From Silvanigrella aquatica (GTDB lineage Bacteria; Bdellovibrionota_B; Oligoflexia; Silvanigrellales; Silvanigrellaceae): 64,000 nt of DNA. The translations under genes and the position numbers were made by a program. The notes beneath the pieces are model-generated. The model did not search any database, had not been told where the DNA came from, and saw nothing but the letters and a program-made list of their open reading frames with translations. Location of the stretch: positions 609,407-673,406 of the forward strand of contig NZ_CP017834.1 in the NCBI RefSeq assembly GCF_001907975.1, written 5' to 3'. Shown in pieces: positions 18,824 to 28,781 of this stretch (the first letter of the stretch is position 1; each line of letters starts with the position of its first letter).

Positions 18824-19429
18824 TCGCTTCAAATTATTGGATATAATGTTAGCTGAAGCTAATTTGGCTTCAGGAGCAATTCCTTGAAATTGTGTTTGAC
18901 TATTTTTTTTCGCACCAATAATCCCAGCCACATTGGTACCATGATGATTTTCATTTGTAGCTAATATATGGCTACTGACAATTTCTGGAATATCTTTTTC
19001 AGGAGAAAAGAAAAATGAAGAATTTTCTAATATATTCTCTTTCAAATCGGGATGAGAAAAATCAATTCCTGTATCTAGAATTAATACGTTAACACCTTTG
19101 CCTGTATATTTTTTTTCAAAGGGAATATTTAAATCAATTCCTTTTTTGGGAGTTGAAATTGAAAATTCGTATTCACCTGTGTTTTTTAAGTACCACTGTT
19201 CTTTAAAAATATTTTCTGATGAGTTTGAATTTTGGGATAAAGAAGTATGATTCGATCTATTTATTGAATTTATTTTCATTCCTATTAAGTCATTTGAATC
19301 AGTATTTTTTTGTCCACAACCTGTATTAATAAATGTTAAATTTATGAATAAATTAAATATAAAAAAAATTTTTAATCTATTAATTTTGTTTCCAGAGTTT
19401 TTATAAATGAAATTTATAAATTCTTTCAT
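18824..19429 (-). pseudogene. Subtilisin-like lipoprotein protease, N-terminal part, split by an IS3 element
   Basis: 202 residues. The hydrophobic signal ends in a lipobox-like INTGC (Cys38), suggesting a lipoprotein. The S8 catalytic Asp is in LILDTGID (Asp119) and the catalytic His in HHGTNVAGI (about His163). The frame ends in a stop just inside the IS3 element; the Ser-bearing half continues at 17593. Without that half the protein cannot be active. Confidence 0.88.
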
Positions 19430-19550
19430 ATTTAAGTCTCAAAAATGAATTATAATGAACTTATAAATCTGATCGGAATTTTGAAGTGGCTATGGTGGGA
19501 AATGTTTACTTAGTGTACTTTTGAAATTTTAAAATTCAAATTTTGCAGAA

Positions 19551-20744
19551 TCAAACCATTTCAATTAATCCTGCAGCGCCCATACCCGTCCCGATGCACA
19601 TTGTTACGATGCCGTATTTTAATTTATGGCGTTTCATGCCATGAACAAGGGTTGCAGCACGTATTGCCCCTGTAGCACCAAGAGGATGTCCTAAAGCAAT
19701 GGCGCCACCGAGCGGATTTACTTTTGCGGGATCAAGACCAAGATCATTAATTACAGCAAGACTTTGAGCTGCAAAAGCTTCATTTAATTCAAACCAATCG
19801 ATGTTACTTTGCTTAATGCCAGCTTGTTTTAAGACTTTTGGAATTGCTTCTTTAGGACCAATTCCCATAATTTCTGGTGGGACACCCGCAACAGCAAAAC
19901 TTACGAAACGTGCTAAGGGAACAAGGTTGTATTTTTTAATTGCTTTTTCACTTGCTAATAAAATAGCTGCGGCGCCATCACTCATTTGAGAACTGTTACC
20001 TGCTGTAACGCTACCGCGTGCTGCAAAAACAGGTTTTAATTTGGCAAGAGCTTCGGCAGTGCTTTCGGCGCGTGGGCCTTCATCATTGGAAATCACTTTA
20101 TTATTTGTAATGATTTCTCCAATTTTTCCGGGAGCGGCATCTGTTATTGTATAAGGTAAAATTTCCGATTTAAATTCGCCATTCTTAATGGCTTCACAAG
20201 CTCTTCTATGGCTTTCGAGTGCAAAAGCATCTTGAGCTTCTCTTGTTATTTTCCATTTGTCAGCTACTTTTTCAGCTGTAGTACCCATTCCAAAAGCAAT
20301 ACCTATATTTTCATTTGTAAAAAAAGCAGGGTTCATAACAACTTTATGACCCATCATTGGTATGAGGCTCATGCTTTCTGTTCCCGATGCTACCATGACT
20401 TCGGCTTCACCTAGTTTAATGCGATCGGCAGCCATGGCGACTGCTTGAATTCCAGAGGAGCAAAAGCGATTTACTGTCATACCGGGTACAGAGTGTGGAT
20501 AGCCGGCAAGTAATAAGGAAATGCGCGCCACGTTCATGCCTTGTTCTGCCTCGGGCATGGCGCAGCCCGTAATTACATCCCCAATTTCGTGGGGGTCAAG
20601 TCCGGGAGCCTGAAGTAACAAACCTTTTAAGCAGTGAGCAAGAAGATCGTCAGGGCGTGTTACTTTGAATACGCCGCGAGGAGCCTTTCCTACAGGAGTT
20701 CTTACGGCAGCGCAAATATAAGCATCTTGAATTTGTTTTGACAT
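19551..20744 (-). CDS. fadA: Acetyl-CoA acyltransferase (3-ketoacyl-CoA thiolase)
   Basis: 397 residues, the normal length for a thiolase. It cleaves 3-ketoacyl-CoA to acetyl-CoA and a shortened acyl-CoA in the last step of beta-oxidation. The nucleophile is Cys95 in NRFCSSGIQA. GHPLGATGA has the catalytic His and CIGTGMGAA, close to the C-terminus, has the second catalytic Cys. NEAFAAQS is also present. It lies 16 bp after the gene for the fused dehydrogenase/hydratase, in the order of fadN-fadA operons. No acyl-CoA dehydrogenase follows; the next sequence is the IS-split protease. Confidence 0.95.
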   Translation of the reverse strand: MSKQIQDAYICAAVRTPVGKAPRGVFKVTRPDDLLAHCLKGLLLQAPGLDPHEIGDVITGCAMPEAEQGMNVARISLLLAGYPHSVPGMTVNRFCSSGIQAVAMAADRIKLGEAEVMVASGTESMSLIPMMGHKVVMNPAFFTNENIGIAFGMGTTAEKVADKWKITREAQDAFALESHRRACEAIKNGEFKSEILPYTITDAAPGKIGEIITNNKVISNDEGPRAESTAEALAKLKPVFAARGSVTAGNSSQMSDGAAAILLASEKAIKKYNLVPLARFVSFAVAGVPPEIMGIGPKEAIPKVLKQAGIKQSNIDWFELNEAFAAQSLAVINDLGLDPAKVNPLGGAIALGHPLGATGAIRAATLVHGMKRHKLKYGIVTMCIGTGMGAAGLIEMV

Positions 20745-20760
20745 TTCAAAAACTCCTTAT

Positions 20761-23139
20761 TTAATTTCTTAATGGTTTTCCGTTTTTCAACATGAACTCG
20801 ATACGCTGTTGCGTTTTTTCTGTTTTTAGTAACTCAATAAAGTAACGATATTCAAGTTCAAGAAGCCACTCATCTGTTACCATATGTCCTTGCTCAATTT
20901 CGCCTCCTCCTAAAATAGTGGCGACACGTTTACCAATTTCAAAATCATGTTCTGAAATAAATCCACCCACATGCATATTGACAAGTGCGGCTTTAAAAGT
21001 CGCAATGCCTCCTTTTCCGGTAACAATAATATCTTTGGATTTGAGAGGAGGACGATATCCCGACTCAGATAGAGCTCGTGCTTCCGATGTGGCCACATAA
21101 AGAAGTTCGTTAGGATTAAAAACAATAATGTCAGATTGCCTTAAGTAGCCCAGTTCTTTTGCATCTTCGGCGCTGCGAGAAACTTTGGCCATAGCAATGT
21201 TTTCAAAATATCTTTGAAGGAAAGGAAATATATTTCCTCCCTTTGCTTCGCGGCAGGCTCTTAAGGTAAATTCTTTACATCCTCCTCCAGCGGGAAGAAG
21301 TCCAACGCCCACTTCAACAAGCCCCATATAAGTCTCAAGTGCGGCAACAGCTTTTGAACAATGCATAACAAATTCACATCCGCCTCCGAGAGCAAGTCCT
21401 TGAACAGCAGCTACTGTGGGCACGAGGGAGTGCTTAAGTGCCATGGATGCTTCTTGAAAGCGTTTCACCATGGATTCGAGAATTGTAAAATTGTTACTTT
21501 GTAATGCTTGAGTTACTTGCATTAAGTTTGCGCCCGCACTAAAAGGCGGTTCGGTTTGCCAAAGTACCAAACCTTTAAAGTTACGTTCCGCTACTTTTAC
21601 GGATTCAATAACGCCATCTAAAACATCTGAGCCAATGGCATGCATTTTGCTTTTGAAAGAGAGAATCGCAATGTCACGATCAGCGCTCCATAAACGCACT
21701 CCTTCATTTTCAAAAACCGTTTCCCCATAAGAATATTTTTCACCTAAAACTTTTTCAGGGTAGGGTTGTCTTAAGTAAACAGGAAGCTTTCTTCGGGGTT
21801 CATTTGTTTTTTTAGCAGGGGCATAACTTCCGTCGGCAAAATGTACGGCAACGCGATTGCTGTCCGTAACCCATGTTGGTAGAGGCGTTTTCGTAATAGC
21901 CTTACCTGCGGAAATGTCATTTTGAATGGCTTCGGTTATAAATTTCCAACCCGATGCTTGCCACGTTTCAAAAGGCCCCATAGACCAGCCATATCCCCAG
22001 CGGATAGCAAGATCAAGATCGCGCGCATTATCCGAAATATCCTCAAGTTGTACAGCACAATAGTGGAAAAGATCGCGAAAAGTAGCCCATAAAAATTGTC
22101 CTTGAGGATGGTCAGATTTAATTAATTGCTTAAATTTTTCTGTGGGGTCTTTAATTTTTAAAATTGCAGCAATATCAGGTTCGGCTTCTTGTTTACTTAG
22201 TCGATAATTTTGCATGTGCAAATCGAGAACATGAATTTCTTTACCCGATTTTTTATAAACTCCCGCTCCTGCTTTTTGTCCAACAGCGCCTTTAGAAATA
22301 AGTGCTTGAATCCAATTAGGTACTTTAAAAATAGATTGCCAAGGATCATTTGGAAGAGTGTCGCTCATGGTTTTAATAACGTGAGCTAAGGTATCAATAC
22401 CTACGACATCAAGAGTGCGGTAGGTTGCACTTTTAGCGCGTCCAATGGAAGTTCCTGTGAGAGCATCGACAGTATCAAAACCTAAATTAAATTTTTCAGT
22501 ATGATGCATTGTTGCAAGCATAGAAAAAACACCAATGCGATTGGCAATAAAATTAGGAGTGTCTTTTGCACGAATCACGCCTTTACCTAATGTTGTTGTT
22601 AAAAATTCTTCAAGTTGATCGAGAATTTTTGAGTCTGTTTCTTTATGTGGAATGATTTCAACTAGAGTCATATAACGTGGCGGATTAAAAAAGTGAATAC
22701 CACAAAAATTCTTTCGCATATGCGAAGGCAATACTTCTGCTAAAGAATAAATGGATAAACCAGAAGTATTTGTTGCAAAAATGGCATGTTTCGCAATTTT
22801 TGGACATACTTTTGCATAGAGATCTTTTTTCCAATCCATTCGTTCACTAATAGCTTCGATAATTAAGTCACAATTTTCAAGTTGATTTAAATCATGATCA
22901 TAATTAGCAGGAGTAACATAATGTATTTTAGATTTTACAGAAAAAGGGGTGGGTTCTAGTTTTTGTAAAAATGCTAATGATTTTTGTACAACTCCATTTG
23001 GGTCTCCTTCTTTTGCAGTCAGATCAAATAAGACGACTTCAACATTCGCATTCGCTAAATGTGCTGCAATTTGTGAACCCATAACACCAGAACCTAAAAC
23101 CGCTACTTTTCGAACTAAAAAACTATTTTCATTTGTCAT
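20761..23139 (-). CDS. fadN: 3-hydroxyacyl-CoA dehydrogenase/enoyl-CoA hydratase fusion (FadN/FadB type)
   Basis: 792 residues. The N-terminal dehydrogenase has the NAD motif VLGSGVMGSQIAAHLA and the active-site region CGIHFFNPP...LVEIIP. A second dehydrogenase-type domain and then a C-terminal crotonase domain follow (FSAGANLMQ, VQGLALGGGCEFVMH, and VEVGVGLLPAGGG with a family Glu). The dehydrogenase-first order is that of Bacillus FadN and is opposite to E. coli FadB. It performs the hydration and oxidation steps of beta-oxidation and is co-transcribed with fadA. A good promoter lies upstream (23196-23224). Confidence 0.93.
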   Translation of the reverse strand: MTNENSFLVRKVAVLGSGVMGSQIAAHLANANVEVVLFDLTAKEGDPNGVVQKSLAFLQKLEPTPFSVKSKIHYVTPANYDHDLNQLENCDLIIEAISERMDWKKDLYAKVCPKIAKHAIFATNTSGLSIYSLAEVLPSHMRKNFCGIHFFNPPRYMTLVEIIPHKETDSKILDQLEEFLTTTLGKGVIRAKDTPNFIANRIGVFSMLATMHHTEKFNLGFDTVDALTGTSIGRAKSATYRTLDVVGIDTLAHVIKTMSDTLPNDPWQSIFKVPNWIQALISKGAVGQKAGAGVYKKSGKEIHVLDLHMQNYRLSKQEAEPDIAAILKIKDPTEKFKQLIKSDHPQGQFLWATFRDLFHYCAVQLEDISDNARDLDLAIRWGYGWSMGPFETWQASGWKFITEAIQNDISAGKAITKTPLPTWVTDSNRVAVHFADGSYAPAKKTNEPRRKLPVYLRQPYPEKVLGEKYSYGETVFENEGVRLWSADRDIAILSFKSKMHAIGSDVLDGVIESVKVAERNFKGLVLWQTEPPFSAGANLMQVTQALQSNNFTILESMVKRFQEASMALKHSLVPTVAAVQGLALGGGCEFVMHCSKAVAALETYMGLVEVGVGLLPAGGGCKEFTLRACREAKGGNIFPFLQRYFENIAMAKVSRSAEDAKELGYLRQSDIIVFNPNELLYVATSEARALSESGYRPPLKSKDIIVTGKGGIATFKAALVNMHVGGFISEHDFEIGKRVATILGGGEIEQGHMVTDEWLLELEYRYFIELLKTEKTQQRIEFMLKNGKPLRN

Positions 23140-23195
23140 TTTTAACCCCGAATTTAAAATGAAACTGAGATATACGACTTTCTAGGTTGCGCTGG

Positions 23196-23224
23196 AGTGT
23201 AAACTTTTAATTGAGTTTTGACAA
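23196..23224 (-). promoter_or_regulatory. Sigma-70 promoter of fadN-fadA
   Basis: On the minus strand, TTGTCA, then exactly 17 bases, then TACACT. The leader to the fadN ATG is about 50 nt. No operator palindrome is obvious. Confidence 0.65.
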
Positions 23225-23304
23225 CCTAACAAGATTCCATTGCTTTTTAAATTAATGAGCAGATGTTAGAATTCCTATATTAATTTATTTAATTGGGGGT
23301 GATA

Positions 23305-24600
23305 ATGGGTATTTTAAAATTTAATTCATCGTCTAATATTTTCTTAACTGTTTTGGGAAGTGGATTAGGAAATGTTGTTGAATGGTATAGTTTTTTAGCT
23401 TATGCCTATTTAACTCCTGTACTATCAAAGCTTTTTTTTCCGGATGTAGCTGAAAAACAAAGCATTATTTATATGTTTTTAATATTTGCAATTGGATTTT
23501 TAGCGCGCCCTGTAGGAGCTGTATTTTTTGGTTACTTAGGTGATAAAATTGGAAGGCGCAAAACATTAGTTTGGTCACAAACACTAATGGCAATTCCGAG
23601 TTTACTTATTTGTTTTATACCTACTCACGAACAAATTGGATTTTATGCTGCCATTATTTTGTCCATTTTAAGATTTATACAGGGATTTTCAATTGCAGGA
23701 GAATATACAACATCATTGTGTTACATCGCAGAAGTAAGTCCTAAAAAAAGGAGGGGTTTGTATGTCAGTACGGTTCCTTCAAGTACGGCTATAGGTATTT
23801 TAATTAGTTCCTTTATCACTTTAGGTATTATACATTATTTTGAAGAAAATAATGCTCTTTATACATATGGTTGGAGAGTCAGTTTCTTTATTGGGTTTTT
23901 ATTAAATGTGGTTGTTATTCTAATTAGATTATTTTTAAAAGAAAGTTCTGTTTATACAGAAAAGAAAAAAGAATTAGGAAAAATAAATTTTAAAAAGTTT
24001 ATGTCGTTAGTTTTCAAAAAAGATGTCTTAAAAAAAGTGGGAATAGTTGTTCTATTAGTTATAGGATATTCGTATTTTTATCAATTAATATACATTTGGA
24101 ATCCTTCTTATTTAGAAACATATTTAAAGAAAACAAGTGAATTTTCATTATCTATTAATGGATTTGCAATGATTATTTTTGCTCTATGTATTTTATTGGG
24201 AGGATTTCTTTCTGATTATTTTGGTAGAAAAAAAATCATAATGATAACGAGTGTTCTCATTACAATTTCTTTTGCTCCTTTATTCTATTTTTTTTCACAG
24301 GGAATTGATGATAATTATATTTATTTATATTTGATTCTACTTTCCATTTTATTTGGGATTTATGTTGGCTCATCAAGTACAATGTTTTCGGAAATTTTTG
24401 ATACAAAAATTCGCGCCAAAGCTTTGTCCTTAGCCTATAATATTCCCTATGCCATAGTCGGTGGATTAACGCCAGCCATGCTCTCATCAGTGTTGTTACA
24501 TGGAGCTTATTATTATGTTATTTGTATTACTGTGGTCGTCATGTTTATTGCATTCTTAGCGTCTTTTTTTGCGAAAGAAACATATAAAAATTCAATGTAG
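23305..24600 (+). CDS. MFS transporter of the metabolite:H+ symporter (MHS) family
   Basis: 431 residues with about 12 hydrophobic segments. NVVEWYSFLAYAYL in the first helix, GYLGDKIGRRKTL (the loop 2-3 motif) and RFIQGFSIAGEYTTS with IAEVSPKKRRGLYVS are typical of MHS carriers such as ProP and citrate or alpha-ketoglutarate permeases. The ATG at 23305 is preferred to TTG 23293 because GGGGGTGAT lies directly upstream. It is divergent from the fad operon; whether it imports a related substrate cannot be told. Confidence 0.88.
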   Translation: MGILKFNSSSNIFLTVLGSGLGNVVEWYSFLAYAYLTPVLSKLFFPDVAEKQSIIYMFLIFAIGFLARPVGAVFFGYLGDKIGRRKTLVWSQTLMAIPSLLICFIPTHEQIGFYAAIILSILRFIQGFSIAGEYTTSLCYIAEVSPKKRRGLYVSTVPSSTAIGILISSFITLGIIHYFEENNALYTYGWRVSFFIGFLLNVVVILIRLFLKESSVYTEKKKELGKINFKKFMSLVFKKDVLKKVGIVVLLVIGYSYFYQLIYIWNPSYLETYLKKTSEFSLSINGFAMIIFALCILLGGFLSDYFGRKKIIMITSVLITISFAPLFYFFSQGIDDNYIYLYLILLSILFGIYVGSSSTMFSEIFDTKIRAKALSLAYNIPYAIVGGLTPAMLSSVLLHGAYYYVICITVVVMFIAFLASFFAKETYKNSM

Positions 24601-24626
24601 TCATTCTTTGAGTTTTTTTTAGATTT

Positions 24627-24983
24627 TTATTCATTTAAATAATTAAATATTTTATTTTGTATTTTAGATCTTAAATGTTCAGGAACAATACCTATTTTTT
24701 TTATAAAAACGTCTTTTTGAACAGTTAAAATTTGATCACATATGATAAATGATTCACAAAAAAGTCCCACAGATTTTGATTCTTCGATAGAAACGACAGA
24801 ATAGCTTTCTCTGAAATTCGTAGAGATTGGCAAAATTGTGGGGGCATGAAAGGCGTCTAAAAAACTTTGTCCTGTAATAATAATACAATAGTTAAAATCA
24901 AAATTTTCTTCTGACATTTGTATTTCAGTCTGAGATTCCATGTCCATGTCAAGATTCATTTTCCAAATTTCCCATTGTTTCAT
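24627..24983 (-). CDS. MazF/PemK-like toxin-fold protein without adjacent antitoxin
   Basis: 118 residues. KQWEIWKMNLD, CIIITGQSF, TILPIST and IICDQILTVQKDVFIKKIG line up with the MazF pattern (RGDIWLVDL, RPVVV, VPLTS, DQIRTIDKRRL.K.IG). Several usual residues are missing: Gly of RGD is Trp/Glu, Arg-Pro before the second strand is Asn-Tyr, and Arg in the DQxR stretch is Leu. RNase activity is therefore doubtful. GGAGAA precedes the ATG. There is no MazE-like ORF in the 115 bp upstream or in the short space downstream, so it is an orphan. Confidence 0.65.
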   Translation of the reverse strand: MKQWEIWKMNLDMDMESQTEIQMSEENFDFNYCIIITGQSFLDAFHAPTILPISTNFRESYSVVSIEESKSVGLFCESFIICDQILTVQKDVFIKKIGIVPEHLRSKIQNKIFNYLNE

Positions 24984-25098
24984 AAGATTCTCCCTTTCTA
25001 TAAATAATTTATTTTTTATAATTTTTTGGAAATACTCGAGAATAAATATTTAACAAATTAAAAAATCTCTGTCATTAAATTTTTAAAATGTCTTTTAA

Positions 25099-28000
25099 CT
25101 AGACATGTTGAATGGGAAGTTGATATAAACGTTCAACTTTTACAACGCCTGGCCAGGTATTTTCAATATCCATAATAAAAATATCTGAAGGGCTAATGTA
25201 ATGGTTACCAAGTTTTGCTTTTATAAGCATATTTTGCTCAGGAATAAATACATTTAGAAATAAAGGCGTTTCACCTTGATTCTTTTTTAAGATATTCTCA
25301 AGTAATTTAAAATTATTAAATTCTTTTAAGAAACTTTCATCTGTATTTAATACAATTCGTTTAACGAGTTCAATCCGTTTATTCGATACGCGATCAAAAC
25401 TTTGTACCACACCTTTTACACTGCCTTCTTCTATTCCTTTTTTAATTTTGCATTCTAAAATAAGAGCTTCACCCATTTTTATAGGTGTTGTTAGGGCAGA
25501 ATATTGTTTACTAAATAATGTAACTTCCAGTTCTCCAAATCCATCTTCTATTTTTAGGACAAGAAAAGCATTGCCCTCTTTATTTTTCTTTTCCATAACC
25601 ATGGTAACAATGCCCGCAATTTTAATTGTCTTGCGTTTATAATCGGGAATATTGTCTGGTTCAATGTATAGTGGTGCTTGATCGAGTGAAATTTCTGTTA
25701 TTTCTTTTAAGTCTTCTCTTAAGAGATCGGCAGGATGTCCTGACATATAAAAACCCAAGGTTACAAATTCATGGCTTAATTGTTCTTGAAAATTCCATGG
25801 TTTTGTTTCTTTAACTTGGATAGCAATCAAATGATTTAATATTCGCTTAGCACACTGTTCTGTTCTGACTTGTGTTGGTAATGCTAAGGGACAAAATTCA
25901 AATTTATTTTTTGTGGCTTGTGGAGAATTTGAAGTTAATTTTTGCTTTTTTGCTTCAGCTACTTTTGTTTGCGGTGTTTCAAAAATACCAAAAATATCAT
26001 AGCCTGTATTTTCCTCACGTTCTGTTTCCTTTGCGATGGTGCGTAACCAAGAGTCTGAATTTGCTAAAAGTTCAGCGCGATTGGTTGCCATGGCATCAAA
26101 AGCTCCTGCCTTGATGAGACTTTCCATGACTTTCTTATTAAGTTTGCGTGCATCAAGGCGTGCTATAAATTCGGGAACTGTGGCAAAAGATCCCCCTTTT
26201 TCTCGTTCTTGCACGATCATTTGAATGATGCCAGAACCAAGTCCTTTAATAGCCCCGAGGCCGAATTGGATAATTTTTTCTCCAGGAATGCTGAATTCAA
26301 AGCGCGAGTGATTGACGCAGGGTGGTCGAATTTTGATTTTCATACGCTTGCAATCGCGTACATACCCGACAATTTTATCGGTGTTATCCAAGTCACAGGT
26401 CATTATGGCGGTCATAAATTCTGTGGGATAATACGTTTTAAGCCATGCTGTTTGATATGTTACCCAACCATATGCAGCCGTGTGACTTTTATTAAATCCA
26501 TATTCTGCGAACATGGCCATAAGGTCGAAAAGTTCCGCCGATTTTTGTGGGTCATGTTTATTTTCGGTGGCGCCAGAAACAAATCGGCTTTTTTGCTTTT
26601 CCATTTCATTTTTGTCTTTTTTACCCATGGCGCGACGCAATAAGTCCGCTTCTCCCAAGCTATAATTTGCAAGCACGGCAGCAATTTTTTGCACTTGTTC
26701 TTGGTAAACAATAACCCCGTAAGTATCGCCTAAAATCGGTTCCAGTTCGGGAAAGGGGTACTCAACTTGGGTTTCGCCGTGTTTGCGCTTCACGAAATCT
26801 TCCACCATGCCTGAGCCTAAGGGACCGGGGCGAAAAAGGGCGAGAACAGCAATAATATCTGTAAAACAAGTGGGTTTTAAATCTGCAATGAGTTTGCGCA
26901 TACCAGTGGACTCAAGCTGGAAAATGCCTGTCACATGAGCTGTGGAAATCATTTCGTAGACTTTTTTGTCTTCCAGTTCGATGCGTTCGATATCAAGATC
27001 GGGATCTTTTTGTTTATGAATGAGTTTTACAGCATTATCAATAACAGTAAGAGTCTTTAGTCCTAAAAAGTCAAATTTAATAAGTCCAATTTTCTCAGCA
27101 TATTTATTTTCAAATTGAGTTAAAAGTTGCCCTTCTGTTTCCAGTAAAGGGCAACGTTCGTCTAGGGCGCGATCGGAAATAATCACACCTGCCGCATGAA
27201 TGCCCAATGAGCTCAAAGTTCCTTCGACTTCTAAAGCGCCTTCCCATAAGTTGCGCGCTCGTTCATCGGATTCTATTCGTTCCCTTATTTTTTCTTCTTC
27301 TTTTATAGCTTGTTCAAGGGTAATTCCAGGTGATTCGGGAATAAGTTTGGCGAATTCATTACTGTCATGAAAAGACCAGCCATTGATACGTGCCAAATTT
27401 TTCAAAGCATTTTTAGCCATCATTCGGCCAAAAGTCACAATTTGTGAAACCGCTCGGTTGCCATATTTTTGATAAACATAGTTTAGGACATCACCGCGTC
27501 TGTCTTGGCAAAAGTCGGTATCAATATCCGGCATAGAAATACGTTCCGGATTTAAAAAACGCTCAAATAGCAAATTAAAACGAATGGGGTCTATATTTGT
27601 AATACGTAACGCATAAGTAACAAGACTTCCAGCGGCCGATCCACGACCAGGTCCTACGGGAATATTATTTATTTTAGCCCAATTGATAAAGTCTTGGACA
27701 ATTAAAAAGTATCCTGAAAATTTCATTTTTAAAATTACAGATAGTTCATATTCTAGGCGCTTTTTATATTCTTCCCAAACATCATCATTAAATTTTTCAC
27801 CCATCCAAGAGGAAACAGCGGTTTTTCGAGCTTCAAGTCCTTCCCAAGAAAGACGCACAAGACAGTCATCTGAAGTTTCATTTTCACGTTGTCGGTAATC
27901 GGGCATGAAAACGCTTTTAGTATCTATTTTTACATGACATCTCTCGGCAATTATTTTTGTATTTAATAATGCTTTGGGGTATTTAGAAAACTTTTCTATC

Positions 28001-28755
28001 ATTTCTTCTTTAGTTGTCAAATGGAATTCAATTTCGTTTGGTATTCCTTTGACTTCAGATTTTTGTAATTTATTTTTGATTGCAAGAAGAGACATATGTG
28101 TTTCTTTATCTTTTTTATAAAGATAATGCACATCAGCTGTAGCAACGGTTTCTAAATTTAATTTTTCAGCTACGAGTGAAAGTTGTTTGATTAAGTTTTT
28201 TTGCTCTGGAATTCCGTTATCAATAAGTTCTACAAAAACATTATTTGAACCAAAAACATCCGATAGGTTTTTTAAATATAAAATTGAATTTTCGTCGTTA
28301 TTATTTAATACTAGGCGGGATAATTCACCTTTTATGCAGCTTGTTAAACAAATAATTCCTGCGGAGTGTTTATTTAGTTCTTCCCATGTTACGTTTGTAG
28401 AATCGGTAAAAAGGGCATTTTTTCCAGAGGTATTTGCAATTGTGCAGAGTTTAATGAGATTTGAATAACCAAGCTCATTTTCTGCTAATAATATTAAATG
28501 TCCTACTTGTTTTTTATCTTCAAGATATAAAGGCTCTACATTTATTTCATAGCCAATGATGCCATTGATCTTTTCTGCTTGGCAGGCAAGATAAAATTCA
28601 AGAACACCGTGCATCCCATCGTGATCCGTAAGAGCCGCCGCTGTATAGCCTTGTTTGCTCAGCTCTTTAACGAGTTTTTTGACTTTGATGGAGCCATCGA
28701 GGAGAGAGTACTCAGAGTGAATGTGGAGGTGGACAAACTCTTCTATTTGCTGCAC
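25099..28755 (-). CDS. dnaE: DNA polymerase III subunit alpha
   Basis: 1218 residues, the replicative DNA polymerase. The N-terminal PHP domain begins HLHIHSEYSLLDG. The polymerase core has GPGRGSAAGS and PDIDTDFCQDRR with the catalytic Asp residues. FNKSHTAAYGWVTYQ and the helix-hairpin-helix region follow, then an OB-fold (about residues 1020-1100, IKIAGIVTMVMEKKN...AFLVLKIED) near the C-terminus. The start is a GTG at 28755 with only a weak purine-rich stretch before it. It lies 26 bp downstream of the DUF507 gene, so probably in the same transcript. Nothing is odd about the catalytic residues. Confidence 0.97.
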   Translation of the reverse strand: MQQIEEFVHLHIHSEYSLLDGSIKVKKLVKELSKQGYTAAALTDHDGMHGVLEFYLACQAEKINGIIGYEINVEPLYLEDKKQVGHLILLAENELGYSNLIKLCTIANTSGKNALFTDSTNVTWEELNKHSAGIICLTSCIKGELSRLVLNNNDENSILYLKNLSDVFGSNNVFVELIDNGIPEQKNLIKQLSLVAEKLNLETVATADVHYLYKKDKETHMSLLAIKNKLQKSEVKGIPNEIEFHLTTKEEMIEKFSKYPKALLNTKIIAERCHVKIDTKSVFMPDYRQRENETSDDCLVRLSWEGLEARKTAVSSWMGEKFNDDVWEEYKKRLEYELSVILKMKFSGYFLIVQDFINWAKINNIPVGPGRGSAAGSLVTYALRITNIDPIRFNLLFERFLNPERISMPDIDTDFCQDRRGDVLNYVYQKYGNRAVSQIVTFGRMMAKNALKNLARINGWSFHDSNEFAKLIPESPGITLEQAIKEEEKIRERIESDERARNLWEGALEVEGTLSSLGIHAAGVIISDRALDERCPLLETEGQLLTQFENKYAEKIGLIKFDFLGLKTLTVIDNAVKLIHKQKDPDLDIERIELEDKKVYEMISTAHVTGIFQLESTGMRKLIADLKPTCFTDIIAVLALFRPGPLGSGMVEDFVKRKHGETQVEYPFPELEPILGDTYGVIVYQEQVQKIAAVLANYSLGEADLLRRAMGKKDKNEMEKQKSRFVSGATENKHDPQKSAELFDLMAMFAEYGFNKSHTAAYGWVTYQTAWLKTYYPTEFMTAIMTCDLDNTDKIVGYVRDCKRMKIKIRPPCVNHSRFEFSIPGEKIIQFGLGAIKGLGSGIIQMIVQEREKGGSFATVPEFIARLDARKLNKKVMESLIKAGAFDAMATNRAELLANSDSWLRTIAKETEREENTGYDIFGIFETPQTKVAEAKKQKLTSNSPQATKNKFEFCPLALPTQVRTEQCAKRILNHLIAIQVKETKPWNFQEQLSHEFVTLGFYMSGHPADLLREDLKEITEISLDQAPLYIEPDNIPDYKRKTIKIAGIVTMVMEKKNKEGNAFLVLKIEDGFGELEVTLFSKQYSALTTPIKMGEALILECKIKKGIEEGSVKGVVQSFDRVSNKRIELVKRIVLNTDESFLKEFNNFKLLENILKKNQGETPLFLNVFIPEQNMLIKAKLGNHYISPSDIFIMDIENTWPGVVKVERLYQLPIQHV

Positions 28756-28781
28756 GTGTTCTGTTCTCTTATGTTGTAGAG

